Shown here: positions 11,118 to 21,863 of the stretch, piece by piece | Numbering within the stretch: position 1 is the stretch's first letter | How the letters are laid out: every line of letters starts with the position of its first letter | Origin: Calycina herbarum | Taxonomy: Eukaryota > Ascomycota > Leotiomycetes > Helotiales > Pezizellaceae | Direction: 5' to 3' | DNA length: 64,000 nt | Assembly: GCA_001414485.1 (NCBI GenBank) | Contig: LLEY01000066.1 | Location: 186,001-250,000, forward strand | Notes under the pieces: model-generated | Told to the model about the DNA's origin: nothing | Database searches by the model: none | The model's input: the letters and a program-made list of their open reading frames with translations, nothing else | Program-made: the position numbers and the translations under genes

Positions 11118-12198
11118 CTATACTAGCTCTTTATGAAAAACCATGCATCTCAGCTCGACGCTCTCTCGTGGTGGTGCATCAGACCTGGTATCAGGATGCT
11201 TGAATGCTTGGTGGGGACACACTACTTGACTTAGTCTTGGTAACGAACAAGGACATCACTTACGTCGAGATCTGCCGTCCATCGCAGAATCAAACATCTT
11301 GATCAAAACACACTCATCTGACTTCATACCCTCAAGATAATACCATCTTTGACGCTCGCCGTATAGAACATCATACTTTTCTCCAGTGTGGTGTGGATAT
11401 ACCAAGTCTGCAGCGACAAGGTCCTCGGTTGAGACGGTTCGTGAATCACAATAGGCCAGGGGACTTTCCTCTATGACTTCGACGAGTGGTCGCCATATAC
11501 TACAATGACACATCAGAGACCGGTGCAGTGAAACTCAAAAAGCTATTTGGATTTCATACTTGATGATCTGCATGCGACCTTTAAGATATGATTCTCCTTT
11601 CTCGGCACCAAGGTGGAGCTTCACACGTGCAAGAGCTGCAGCAGGTGTTTGATCTGGAGATGTTTAGCAATAGACTTATAATCGTGGCCGTGTTGCAACT
11701 ATCAAACCATTATGTGCACTTGCTCCCGGCAATCTGATCTCGGTCTTTGAGAGCCCCCCTGTGGCGGTGATGAAGAGCGGTGCTATGTTTGTAAGCTGCT
11801 GAATATGAGGCGTGGTGTATTCCACAAACGGTATAATCAAAGATGAACACCGCGTCGGCATCAAGTTTTTCTTTCAAAAACATTTCCATATCTCGCAGAT
11901 ATCCAGTCTCGAATGCAACATGGTCATCGAAGTCCAGATCTTTCGGCAAAGGGGGGAGATATGCAAACTCGAAGCCGTTCTTGTCAAGTCGAAATGAACT
12001 CTCCATGCCACGTCCGCTCCCAACCAATTGATTCGGGATTTTGCAAGTGATGATATTAGTTCGCGGTTGGCCTTCTGGTAATGGAATCGTCAGGCAAAAT
12101 GGTTTCTCTGTCAGCCACCGTATGCTCTTTGCTAGGAACTGGAGACTAGTGGTGACCTTGCACTGGCACAGGTTCCATTCAACGTCTGCGCTGGCCAT
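11118..12198 (-). CDS. AsaB / GA4-desaturase-like protein, five exons
   Basis: Exons 11826-12198, 11708-11758, 11560-11653, 11264-11499 and 11118-11221 join in frame to 858 nt, 285 aa plus stop, close to the usual length of this family as I recall it. Readable family landmarks in order: QPRTNI, FRLDKNGFEF (about residues 76-85), VFIFDYTV, an HxD pair (AHND, about 140 and 142), DQTPAAALARV, INIWRPLVE, RWYYLEGMKSDECVLIKMFDS, a PHQAF His (about 255), APPRESVELR and CMVFH. The HxD...H arrangement suggests a non-haem Fe(II)/2-oxoglutarate-type fold; characterised relatives act on secondary metabolites, but the substrate here is unknown. Introns are 67, 54, 60 and 42 bp. The first intron uses a weak GTGGAA donor, chosen because it alone restores frame and alignment; the last acceptor could be two bases earlier. 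No disrupting stop was seen. It is not next to a recognisable biosynthetic cluster. Confidence 0.8.
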
Positions 12199-12675
12199 GT
12201 CTGGAACCAGATCGACAGCAGCGTTGCTGAATGCTTTGAAGGCTTGAAAGTCAGTGCTGGCTGCACCACATATAACAGCCGCAATACTTACGAATCGTCG
12301 ACATTCTTCTGATGAACAGAACTATACTCAGGAATATAGACTGCTATCAAAACAGATTTGGGTTACTTGTCGTTATCCACAGTTCATGAAGTCCTGTGAG
12401 GGGCTCAAGAGCAGGTAGAAGTCGTTTCAGATTGACGTGCGGCTCCGTGAGTGACCGACACGCAATCTTCAACTGGAGGAAAGATACGGTAGAACGCCCT
12501 CAAAAAGTGAAGGTCACACAAGACACGGGTCATCAGAAGCGTGTAGCAAAAGATTGTATTACTGGTCAATCAAAACAAACCCCAATGTGGTTCAACTTTC
12601 GATTCTCATGCAAGGCCTTCCCTTCCCCCAAAGTAGATTGTCAAGCATACCCTCCAAAAGTGCCATCCAATAGCA
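12199..12675. other. Intergenic, nothing recognised
   Basis: A 477-bp stretch of normal composition between two minus-strand genes. It must hold the promoter of the AsaB-like gene. Open frames here are short and on both strands, and none shows recognisable protein features. Confidence 0.5.
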
Positions 12676-13047
12676 TTATCCCCCTTCAAACACACGTCCA
12701 CACGAGCACGAGCTTCCACTATTTCCACATTGCCAGCAGGGCTCAAGACGCCTAATCTTGTCCGCGGGGAGTAATTGGCTCCAATCTTCCTCGCGATCTT
12801 CGTACCATGGCTTGTTATCAAATGACTTTTCCATCGCGAGCGCAAGCTTCTTCTCTTGCTCCCCGATCAGCCCACCACGTTCCAATTTATACCAGTACTT
12901 GGCGGTATGGTCTGGACTAGCGCAGCTGAGCTGACCTGCGGCCACAGTAGTAGGCGTCGAGGTGGCATCTTGCAATGGCCAAAATACTCTCCACGGCTGA
13001 ATCTTCTCCTGTTGGGTAGGTGGCGAGGCTGTCGATTCCTCACTCAT
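12676..13047 (-). CDS. Small hypothetical protein with Cys-rich C-terminus (123 aa)
   Basis: Single open frame starting MSEESTASPP and ending in a Cys/Gly-rich tail (CWQCGNSGSSCSCG, about residues 105-118). The centre is rich in Lys, Glu and Trp (EKKLALAMEKSFDNKPWYEDREEDW). No signal peptide or membrane segment is visible. I do not recognise a family. The opposite strand is also partly open, and the C-terminus could be altered by an unseen intron, so it is a candidate gene only. It lies upstream of the AsaB-like gene on the same strand, separated by 477 bp. Confidence 0.45.
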   Translation of the reverse strand: MSEESTASPPTQQEKIQPWRVFWPLQDATSTPTTVAAGQLSCASPDHTAKYWYKLERGGLIGEQEKKLALAMEKSFDNKPWYEDREEDWSQLLPADKIRRLEPCWQCGNSGSSCSCGRVFEGG

Positions 13048-13445
13048 CGTGCGTTTCTGGTGACTGAAAGTTCAAGTCAGGGGAATAGCTCCTCATTCGG
13101 ACCGAGGATTTGGAGTCACTCACTTTCTCGATTTGGTGTTACAGGAGCTTGAAAGGATTTGACGATGAGAAGTATTGATATGTGCTGATAGTTGTTGACG
13201 CCAGCTGTGGACAGGATGTGACGGGAAGTGATGAAGAATGATGGTTAAGAACTTCAAAATGACGGGAGCATGAGCAAAATTTATAACTTTTTACACATCA
13301 CTGTTTCCTCTTGTCTCGACGCCGAGCATAATTGAGACACATCAGTAAGCATGGCAACATGGCTGTGCGGGGGCGGCTCTGCACTCACGGAAGCTGAATA
13401 TCCACAGCATATCATCTTATGCACTCATTGCATTGCAGGGTAATA
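13048..13445. other. Intergenic up to the transposon, nothing recognised
   Basis: About 400 bp of normal composition. It presumably carries the promoter of the small minus-strand gene. The TA at 13446-13447 is the target dinucleotide of the transposon that follows. Confidence 0.4.
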
Positions 13446-13447
13446 TA

Positions 13448-13487
13448 ACCGACGTCCCTAGTCAGTGCACGTCCCTGGCAAAAGCCC
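13448..13487 (+). repeat. Left terminal inverted repeat (40 bp)
   Basis: Begins ACCGACGTCCCTAGTCAGTG. It contains the word ACGTCCCT twice, 18 bp apart. It matches the right end at 15830-15869 without a mismatch. Confidence 0.92.
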
Positions 13488-13531
13488 ACTTCAAAACCCC
13501 CCTTTTTTACTCCACCATCACTACTTTAACT

Positions 13532-15720
13532 ATGGCTAGAGCAGACAAATCGCACCAGATCAACTTAGCGGTGGCAGCATATGAAAGAGGGGAGTTTAAG
13601 AATTATTCTGACGCTGCTAAGAAGTATGGCTGTGACCGTACTGCTGTCTCACGGAGGATCAGAGGCTTGACTAAGACACGTAGGGAGGCAACTGCTGTTT
13701 ACCACCAAGCACTTACTATAGAGCAAGAGGAAGTCCTGATTCGGCAGATCAACAAGCTTACGGACCGAGGAATGCCAGCAACTTCTTCTATTGTCAAGAA
13801 CCTCGTAGAAGAGATACGTAGGAGTAAAGTAGGAAAGAACTAGACTGGCTACTTTGTCCAGAGGCATAAGGACAGGTTACGCAGTAGCTATCTAAGGAAT
13901 ATTAAGAACCTAAGGGTTGTAGCTAAATATATGCCTATGTTTACGCTCTTCTTCTATTTGGTATTTACTCTTATTTCCCCTCTTATTCTTACTTTATACC
14001 TAGAAAGCTAACATTGTCTCGTTTCTCTAGCTTATATAAGTTATCGAGAAATATAATATAACTGCTAACAACATCTATAACTTTAACAAGAAAAGGTTTC
14101 TTATAGGGTTCAGCCGATCGATAAAGCGTATTATAAGTCTTGTAGTATACGAAATAGGTCGTATTACCAAGAATAAGCAAGACGGTTCTTAGTAGTTTAT
14201 CTTACTACTGGTATATGTCAGGGCTTGTAGCAAGTGCTAATGAATTGAACTACAGAGGCTGTCTATGTACAAGAAGATTCGATTGTCCTTTCCAAGCCAG
14301 AGTCCTTGCCAACTTATATACTCAGTTAGCTCTTTCTAGAGGGTTCTGCCAAGGGTACTCTCGAACGTTCTGTTACGTCCATGCGTTGCTAAGCGAGGTC
14401 ACGTGAATGCGTCGCTGGAGTACTCCGAGACTTATTCCACGGGTGTAACCCTTGACAGTATATGTCTTAGCTATCGAATAAGCGATCCTACTACTTCTTA
14501 TTTACAAGGGCGGCTTAGGAGACTTATAGAGCTCCTAGGTCGAGGATGTCGAAGAATATATAGGAGTATATTTCAGCTTATTAGAGAACGGCTGGTCGTC
14601 TAATACCTTTGGCCTAAAGTGGCTAGAAAAGGTCTTTAAACCGTATATAAAACCGAAGAGCCTAAGGGCTCACCGACTTCTCCTTGTAGATAGTTACTAC
14701 TTATATATTAATATGAAGTTTATTAACTTCGCAGACTAACATCGTATTATTATTATAATACTGCCGCCTTATATAACACATCGATTACAGCCTCTCGACG
14801 TCGGTCTTTTCCAACCCCTCGCGTCGTACTATGGCAACGAACTAGAGAAGCTTATGTAGAAGGCCGGTGGATTAGTCTCTATGTTAAAGCGGTTTTTCTA
14901 TACAATGTTTAAGACAGCGTAGGACCTTATATTTATAGAATATAATATTATATATACCTTCGAGAAGGCTAGGATTTGGCTAGTATAGTACGAAAAGATA
15001 ATCGTATAAGTGACGAAGCCTACTTCACCGATCTACGAGACTACTAAAGATATTACAACACCTCTTACAACGAAAGTAATACAACATGCCTACCTAAACT
15101 TCGAACAATCACCGTCTAAGCTCAAAGTAAGGTATTCTCTTCTATATAAACGCTATTAAGTAAAGTCTCTATTCTAGAGCACGAGAACCGAGGGCTACGG
15201 ATAGCTATTATACTTAAGAACCAGAAGAGAAAGAAGGGCAAGAAACTTAATCTTTGTAGTAATATTAGTAAGGGAGTAGAGGTATACTCCTCTAGGAGGG
15301 TTACACGTGCTCGAGAGCATTAGAATAAGATAGATAAGGAGAAAGAGGCTGAAGATAAGGCAAAGGAGGAGAGAAGAGTAGAAAGGAAGGCTAATGCTCT
15401 TATAAGACAACGAAACAAGGCAGAATTGGCTAATAAGAGGGCAGAAACTCAGCTACAAAAGGAGCTAGCTACTATAACCTCTAAAGTCTTAAAACAGAAG
15501 AAGAGTATATAAGCTCCACCTAAAGAGGCTACTCTATATATATCCCAAGTTAAGAAAGGAGCTCAAAAGGGTCTGAAAGAGCTGAAAAAGCCAAGTTATA
15601 TACTTATTCTCAAGGTTCCACGTCTAGCTTAAGTAGTTAGCTCTCTAGTATAGAAAACCAGGTTAGGACAGTAGATTAGGCTACCACTTCGTACCCGTAG
15701 CTAGTTTTTTATACTCATTA
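13532..15720 (+). pseudogene. pogo/Fot1-like transposase, interrupted
   Basis: The frame from ATG 13532 is open to 13843 and reads a Psq-type helix-turn-helix (YSDAAKKYGCDRTAVSRRIRG) followed by the start of a CENP-B-type HTH. The stop TAG at 13841-13843 replaces a Trp (GKN-stop-TGYF). Downstream the DDE_1 domain is legible between stops: LLVDS with the Asp codon at 14689-14691, and THRLQPLDVGLFQPL with the Asp codon at 14797-14799, 36 codons apart. The C-terminal part is Lys/Glu-rich. It would have catalysed cut-and-paste at TA sites. Multiple stops and frameshifts make it non-functional. Confidence 0.88.
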
Positions 15721-15829
15721 TCTTAATTAACTACCTTTCATTAACTTACATTCTAAATTACATATAAATCTAATGTGTGGTTGTTGTTTTATTTAACTTT
15801 TCACGTAGTAGGATGAAATAGATAAGGGC

Positions 15830-15869
15830 GGGCTTTTGCCAGGGACGTGCACTGACTAGGGACGTCGGT
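15830..15869 (-). repeat. Right terminal inverted repeat (40 bp)
   Basis: Reverse complement is identical to 13448-13487. It is followed by the duplicated TA at 15870-15871. It is free of RIP-type changes although the adjoining interior is heavily changed. Confidence 0.92.
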
Positions 15870-16140
15870 TAATCTTATTGGCTTCGATTGTCAAAGGCAG
15901 ACGCTGTGTTACCTAACCCCCACACACCGTCAAAGCCTTTACAAGAAGTGAGATTGGTTGGCGTTTTCGTCTTCGCGCTATACCGCTATACCGTCGCTCG
16001 CCTCACTTTGGTGCTGAGATGGATGGGAAGTGTTTCACACGTGACAGCTGACACGTGATAGCTGACCGACCTTCCGAATTTGAGGATTTTCATTTCGTCG
16101 GGCACAACTCTTTCACAATATACGACCGGGTCTATCAGGT
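15870..16140 (+). promoter_or_regulatory. Upstream region of the amidase gene
   Basis: 271 bp of normal composition between the transposon and the amidase start. At 16038-16065 a 14-bp unit, CACGTGACAGCTGA, is repeated in tandem with one difference (CACGTGATAGCTGA). Each copy has a palindromic CACGTG at 16038-16043 and 16052-16057. CACGTG is a known binding site of bHLH regulators in fungi; its function here is not shown. Confidence 0.5.
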
Positions 16141-18644
16141 ATGAGCCGTTACCGCTGCTTCTATCCCGCCTTGGGCTTTTTTATCATCGCAAGTGTGTTG
16201 GTTTTTCTTGGACCTTGGCCCAACCTCAAAAATATTCGGAATAGTGCCTGGAATGCCTACAAGATGCCAACCGCTACTTCAATCGAAATCCAAAGCATTC
16301 ACTCAACTGGCAACAATGAAAGCTTCTCTAACATCAAAGCTACCACGGTTTTTGAACTTGGAGACGTAGCATACTTCGTCCAAAGCTCCCCAGACGTAAT
16401 TCACAAGTGTTCCAGCCGCATACATTTATATTTCACTGATGTGTACTAGCTCCACCTCGACTTGACATCCTCCGGAATGGGCACCGTTGACTGTAATTAA
16501 CAGTGATGGCCTGCCTATTACTCGAAGCTTACTGGAGACGAAGTTCGAGCTGTTTGCAGCAGACGATGTCTTCTCGGCCGACTTCCTACCTACCATTATA
16601 TTGATAACCAACCAACTGCCGAGAGATCTCAGTGTTGAAATTTCTTCCTTCTTGTCATCCATTGGGTGCAAATCGGTATATCTCGCACGACCTGAATTCG
16701 AAGCGTGGAGCGAAGGCCCGTTCTTTTACTCTTCTCGTGGAATTTTCTCAGCATGGCGACTCTATGCTGATCCGGAAGAAGCTTTCATTGCTGCCACGAT
16801 ACCTTCGCAGAGTGACAGTACTACGTAAGTCTTCCAGCTCCATCATAACATGAAAATAACATGGGTATGGTAGATATTCGGCGTTAACCGCTTCTGCTTA
16901 CGGGACACATACGTTGACTATTGCTGTGCCGTCGCGACTCAGGTTCAAAAAGACTCCCGAAAAGCCATTGGCTAGAATGAGAGTTGGCGTGAAAGACGTC
17001 TTGGATCTCAAGGGTGTGCGAACAGGCAATGGAAACAGAGCATGGGCTCGCTGCTATCCACCATCTGATCACAGTACCGATTTCATGGAGCTGATGATTC
17101 GACAAGGTGCAGTATTCGTTGGTAAGACCAAGACAGTTGAATTTGCTGCAAATCAAGAAGTGGTTGGAGATTGGGTGGACTACTCTTATCCGTTCAATCC
17201 TCGCGGCGATCACTACTTAGCAGCAACAGGAAGCAGTACCGGAAGCGCTTCTGCGATTGCAGCTCACCCCTGGATGGATATCTCCTTGGGAACCGATGGT
17301 TAGACTTGTTTCCTACCCATTTTGACCGCGCTTATCACAGCTTTAGGGGGAGGAAGTGTTCGTGACCCAGCCGTTGCCGGTGGAATATATGGCTTTCGAC
17401 CAACCCACAATGGCCTTCAAGAACCTGGAGCTCAAATCCCTTGCCCGTAAGCAACCCGACGACCTTTCTAGTAATGATTACTAAGCACCTTACAGTGACT
17501 TTCAGACAACTGGATACTTTGCTCGGAGTCTTCCAGAGATGCTCACTTTCGGAATGTTCTGGTCCACATGGAAATCGATCAATGACAAGGCATTTTCACT
17601 GTCCATTACGCGTATTCCATCCTAACACTCTCACCAGAAATTGAATGTGAAAAAGATCTTAGCACCCCCGGAGTATAGAGTAGAATTCAAAGAAGTGCAA
17701 CAACTTGTGAACCAGTTTGTATCTGCTTTATCACAGCACATTTCAGCAGGAGTTGTGAAAACTAGTATCGAAGATCTCTGGCAGTCACATAGACCAGCGA
17801 CGATCTCTGAAACCTTCTTCTCATACTTCCAAAAAGTGAGCCACGGGTTGGACTTTAAAAAAGCTAATACTGAGCATTGTCTTTTAGACTTTCATTGATA
17901 CTCTGACGAACGACTACTATCAAATTACGTCAGACTTTCGAAAAGACTATGGAGCTAAATATGGCAATAGGCCTTAGGTCAGCCCACCAACACAATGGAT
18001 TTGGTACGTAGATCTTTGTAATTGTGCAATCTCGCTGATGCTCGAAAGGGAGCATGGTTCATCAATAACCCCCGAAAGAAAACACGAGGCTCTCGAGAAA
18101 GTCAAAATCCACAACGACTGGTTCTTGAAGCATGTTATTAAAGACGAAGATCAGGAAGGTTCGACTCTCATCATTATTCCCAGATATCACGATGATCACC
18201 GTGACGAATATCTAAGGTATCTTGTCTCCGAGGTGAGCTGTTTGCAGAATCTGAATTGATTATGTTATAGAGAGCCTGCTCAGCGCGAATTTTACGGCTT
18301 TGATGCCAATTTACACACATCTTTTTCGGGTGTCCCCCACATAATTGCTCCGAGTACGTAATCTATTTTCCGAGTAAAGGGCAATCTTTCTGACCCACAT
18401 GTTTGTTCACAGTCGGCCAAGTTCAATACCTTTCTCAGATCACTGGAAAATTGGAGTATCTTCCTGTATCCGCATCGATTATAGGAGCCAAGGGTAAATG
18501 AAACATTCAACCATAGTGGATTATCTTCTAACTTGCATACTTTTAGGTACGGACCTAGCCTTGATTGAATTGTTACTGGAGTTTCTCCCTACCTATGGTG
18601 TGGCAACTTCGGTGCTTACAGGGAACACTTCCTTTGCAGTCTAG
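16141..18644 (+). pseudogene. Amidase-signature hydrolase gene, probably inactivated
   Basis: A multi-exon gene of the amidase-signature family, which hydrolyses amide bonds with a Ser-cisSer-Lys triad. The core is intact: catalytic Lys in VGVKDVLDLKG, the SSTGSASA segment, and the nucleophile loop GTDGGGSVRDPA across an intron. Supported exons: 16874-17298, 17347-17446, 17496-17835, 17888-18003, 18049-18216, 18271-18353, 18413-18493, 18547-18644; the N-terminal exons from 16141 and to 16824 are less certain. The N-terminus has a hydrophobic segment (FFIIASVLVFLGPW) that may be a signal or anchor. In-frame stops at TAA 17623-17625 and TAG 17975-17977 interrupt otherwise continuous exons, and a TGA near 16465 lies between the first two coding blocks. 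The first two are CpA-to-TpA away from Gln codons. The substrate cannot be inferred. Alternative splicing around the stops is possible but was not found. Confidence 0.75.
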
Positions 18645-19868
18645 GTCGGCTAGAAGATTCGAAAATGGCGGTGGCGTCTCTTGATTTCGTTTGAAATTCC
18701 TCTGTGACGAATGGCTTCATAGGTAGACACTACGAGAGATCAAAATAGTAATATTGCAGTCTAAGGTTGCAAATTGTAGAGGGGTAAATTACCCTTATAT
18801 TGAGGAATCTTGATTCAGCTTATTCAGTAGACAAAAGGAACTAATTCCGAACGAGACTATAAAACCTGTGTATGCCGTCCACCTAACGCTAAGCAATCAA
18901 ATATCACTTCATCCTGCCAGACGTGCTAAACCCCTGCCTTGCCCTCTGAGTATAGGAGGAGGATTCCAGCTCCACCGACACCGTTGACCGCAGGATCTTC
19001 CAGCACTATGTTCACCTCGAAGACTATCACAGAACCGTCGGCAGAAGAGATCGTGGATGGTGGGTCTAATGCGCTCAAATTAGGTTCGTTCGACTTGTGG
19101 GAACCTTTACAGATAAGAGGAAGTCCAGGCCCATCCCTTATCACTATTGCCACTGTGTGCTTTCCCTCGCCGTGTTCAGGCATGTGATGCCAGAGGCTTA
19201 AAAGATATTCATGGAAGTAGACAAATCGACGGTCCAGGCATGTTTTTACGCGCAGGACCTTAATATTCGGTTTGAGCCTCTATTATTCCGTTAGGACAGT
19301 ATAAATCTCTTTAATCCTTTTCACTTACGGCTTCGAAATCGCTTACAACAACGTCGCATTTACTGTTCCATTTGAACTCAGTCTGCCGGTGATGTGGTTG
19401 CTTAACCTAGGGTGACCCCACTAGGACTTGGACTTTTTTAACCAGTTCCAAGTCAATTGTTCCCACCGTAGTGACACCAAAATCAGAGAGCTCGTCGTCA
19501 ACGGTCCGCCCGCTACTAGACATGATGCGCAGATGCTCGAGAGGGTTATAACCGTTGGCAAGTTGTTAGTGAACCAGCTGCATTTGAAGAGAGAGAGAAT
19601 AAACCATCCTACTAAATTATAACTGTTGATAACACGGACAAGTCTATATGTTATAGCCTGAGGCCCTAGTGCTACCAGGGGCGTAAAACGCGATAGTAGG
19701 CTCTGGAACAATAGAGTAGAACCTGGAATTATAGAGTAAGCTATATAGTAAAGCTTATAATAAGTTATAGTAATTTATAAAGCTCTTAAGCTCTACAAAT
19801 ATAGCGTACTAGCTTACTATAGAGATAGTTAGAATAGTAGTTTATATACTATATCTTATTATTATATA
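18645..19868. other. Gene-free transition into the AT-rich block
   Basis: Composition is normal to about 19400 and then becomes AT-rich. Open frames at 18926-19183 (both strands) and 19428-19622 are short, overlap in antisense and show no recognisable domain, so I leave them uncalled. The downstream part (19640-19868) has TA-rich substitutions like the neighbouring transposons. TA at 19869-19870 is the target site of the next element. Confidence 0.5.
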
Positions 19869-19870
19869 TA

Positions 19871-21731
19871 ACGTAGTATACCAGGACCTCGTAATAATCA
19901 GAACCTCGTGAATTTTTTCCCTACCCTACTACCTCCAACTTTAACACGCGTTTTCTTAACAACTACCTAATGGAATCTTAAACCTAAGAAGCTCGAATTA
20001 TCCTAGCTATTAAAGCTATTCGATTATTTAAACGAATAAACCGTAGTAAAGCTGCGAAGCTATATAGAGTCTCTTATTCTATACTTACTAATAGAATAGC
20101 TGGTCGAACTACTCTTAGTAAACGCTAGCTAGTAAATTATAAAATAACTATAATAGAAGAGAAGGTAATTATTTAAAATATACTTAATCTAGATATAAGA
20201 GGATTTACGCTCTAGCTAGGTAGTATAGAAGATATAGTAAATTATATACTTAAGTTATATAGAGAATAACGCGTTAGAGAGAACTAGGTATAACGATTTA
20301 TATAATAATGTCTAGAACTAAAGACGTGTTTTAATCGTGTTTATAATTTCTAAAGAGCCTTATATAAAGATCCTAAGCTAATTAGCACGTGGTTTCGACT
20401 AGTAGAGAATATATAAGTAAAATATAGAATCTAAGACTACGATTTCTATAACTTTAATAAGACTAGTTTTATAATAGGTGTTATCTACGCTAGAATAGTT
20501 ATTATACACGCTAATCAACGTAGTAGAGGTAAGGCTATCTAGCTAGGTAATTAGGAATAAGCTATAACAATTGTCTATATTAATAAAGAGGGTTTAAGTA
20601 TCTCTCTATTCTTAGTAATTTAAGAGAAAAATCACCTTACTAGTTAGTATACTAAGAGTAGTCTTCCTAATAACTAGGTTATTAAACTAACTAGTAATAG
20701 ATAGACTAATAATAAGACAGGCTTAGAATAGCTAGAATACTTCGATAAGTATACTCGTGGTTATATAAAAGAGCTATATCGAATATTAGTTCTAGATAGA
20801 TATAAGAGTTATAAATCAGTAGTATTCTAAGAGTATTACAAGTTATATAACATTATTACTCTTTACTTACCTCCTTATTCGTCTTATCTAACCTAGCTAC
20901 TTAACGTTAGATGTTTTAGTATTCTTAAACGTATATATAAGCGTTAAATCAAGACCTTTATTAAGGCTTATATAAACTATATTACTAAAGTCGAGTTCTT
21001 TCTTATGTTTTACATAGTCTATAACTAGTTAATAACAACCTAAAACGCTAAAGCTAGGTTCTATAAAGCTGGTCTAGTACCTCTAAAACCCTAGACTATA
21101 ATCTTAAAGCTTAATATTAAGTTATAGACTTCTATATCTACTAGACCTCTCTCTGCCGACGCTACCTCTTAGGTCTCCTAGACTCCTCGTAACCCTTCTA
21201 AAGCTCTTTTATAATCAACTCTTATTAAAGATTATATTACTTATTACTAAAGAAGCTCGCTAATACCTATTTTCTAGACAATCGCTTTATTAGTAAAAGG
21301 TATAGAGCGATTAGTCTATAAGATAACCCTCTTATTAGCTAAGGTCTATATACTTCGAACAGTAAATAAAGCTCTTAGTAAACGCTAGAGAGCTAAAAAT
21401 ACCCGTGTCTAAGAAGAAGATATACTTACTATAGAGGATATATAGGACAGATTAGCTTAGAAGAATATAAAGGAGTAGGTTCGACGTAATAAGCGCTCTA
21501 GAGAGAGTAGAGAAGATAAAGGATAAACGACTTAGTAACGTTATAGCACTTATAGAAAAACTAATTATAATATATAAACGTGTTAAGAAGTTATAGATAT
21601 ATCGAGTTTATTAGATTCTAAGTAGTTTTAATTAATTTAATATATTATAGTAGTTTTATTATATTTTAAAGTAGTAGAGTAGGAAAAAATTCATAAGGTT
21701 TTAATAATTATAAGGTCCTAGTATACTACGT
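19871..21731 (+). mobile_element. pogo-type DNA transposon (1,861 bp), RIP-mutated
   Basis: Flanked by TA (19869-19870 and 21732-21733). The terminal inverted repeats are about 60 bp and start ACGTAGTATACCAGGACC; the right repeat is at about 21671-21731 and differs from the left only by transition-type changes. The plus-strand transposase starts at ATG 19970, and a helix-turn-helix (RSKAAKLYRVSYSILTNRIAGR) is legible. The catalytic region reads LVLDRYKS with Asp at 20795-20797 and then LNVRCFS, where the second Asp has become Asn (20903-20905), 36 codons on. Stops sit at Gln and Trp positions. Non-functional. Confidence 0.88.
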
Positions 21732-21863
21732 TATACTAGTTTAATTTTAGCTATAATATTATATATATAATATATAGACTCGAAAGTAAATTAATTCTTA
21801 TACTTCTATTTCTTAAGCTTTTCTTTTAAGCTTTTATATAAATTATCTCTTATATTATATATA

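Larger units (their letters stand above)
13448..15869 (+). mobile_element. pogo/Fot1-like DNA transposon, complete ends, mutated interior
   Basis: The element is 2,422 bp, flanked by TA on both sides (13446-13447 and 15870-15871), with 40-bp perfectly matching terminal inverted repeats. The transposase reads on the plus strand from 13532. The first 400 bp keep normal composition, whereas about 13900-15700 is strongly AT-shifted with many stops. This family differs from the other pogo elements in the window, which are about 1.86 kb and start ACGTG or ACGTAG. It separates the NLR/AsaB island from the amidase gene. Confidence 0.9.

Noticed and set aside
18926..19187. Overlapping open frames on both strands
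   Set aside because: No family features, no splice structure and mutual antisense; probably chance.
19421..19711. 96-codon minus-strand frame and antisense 64-codon plus frame
   Set aside because: No recognisable domain; they lie in the transition to AT-rich sequence.
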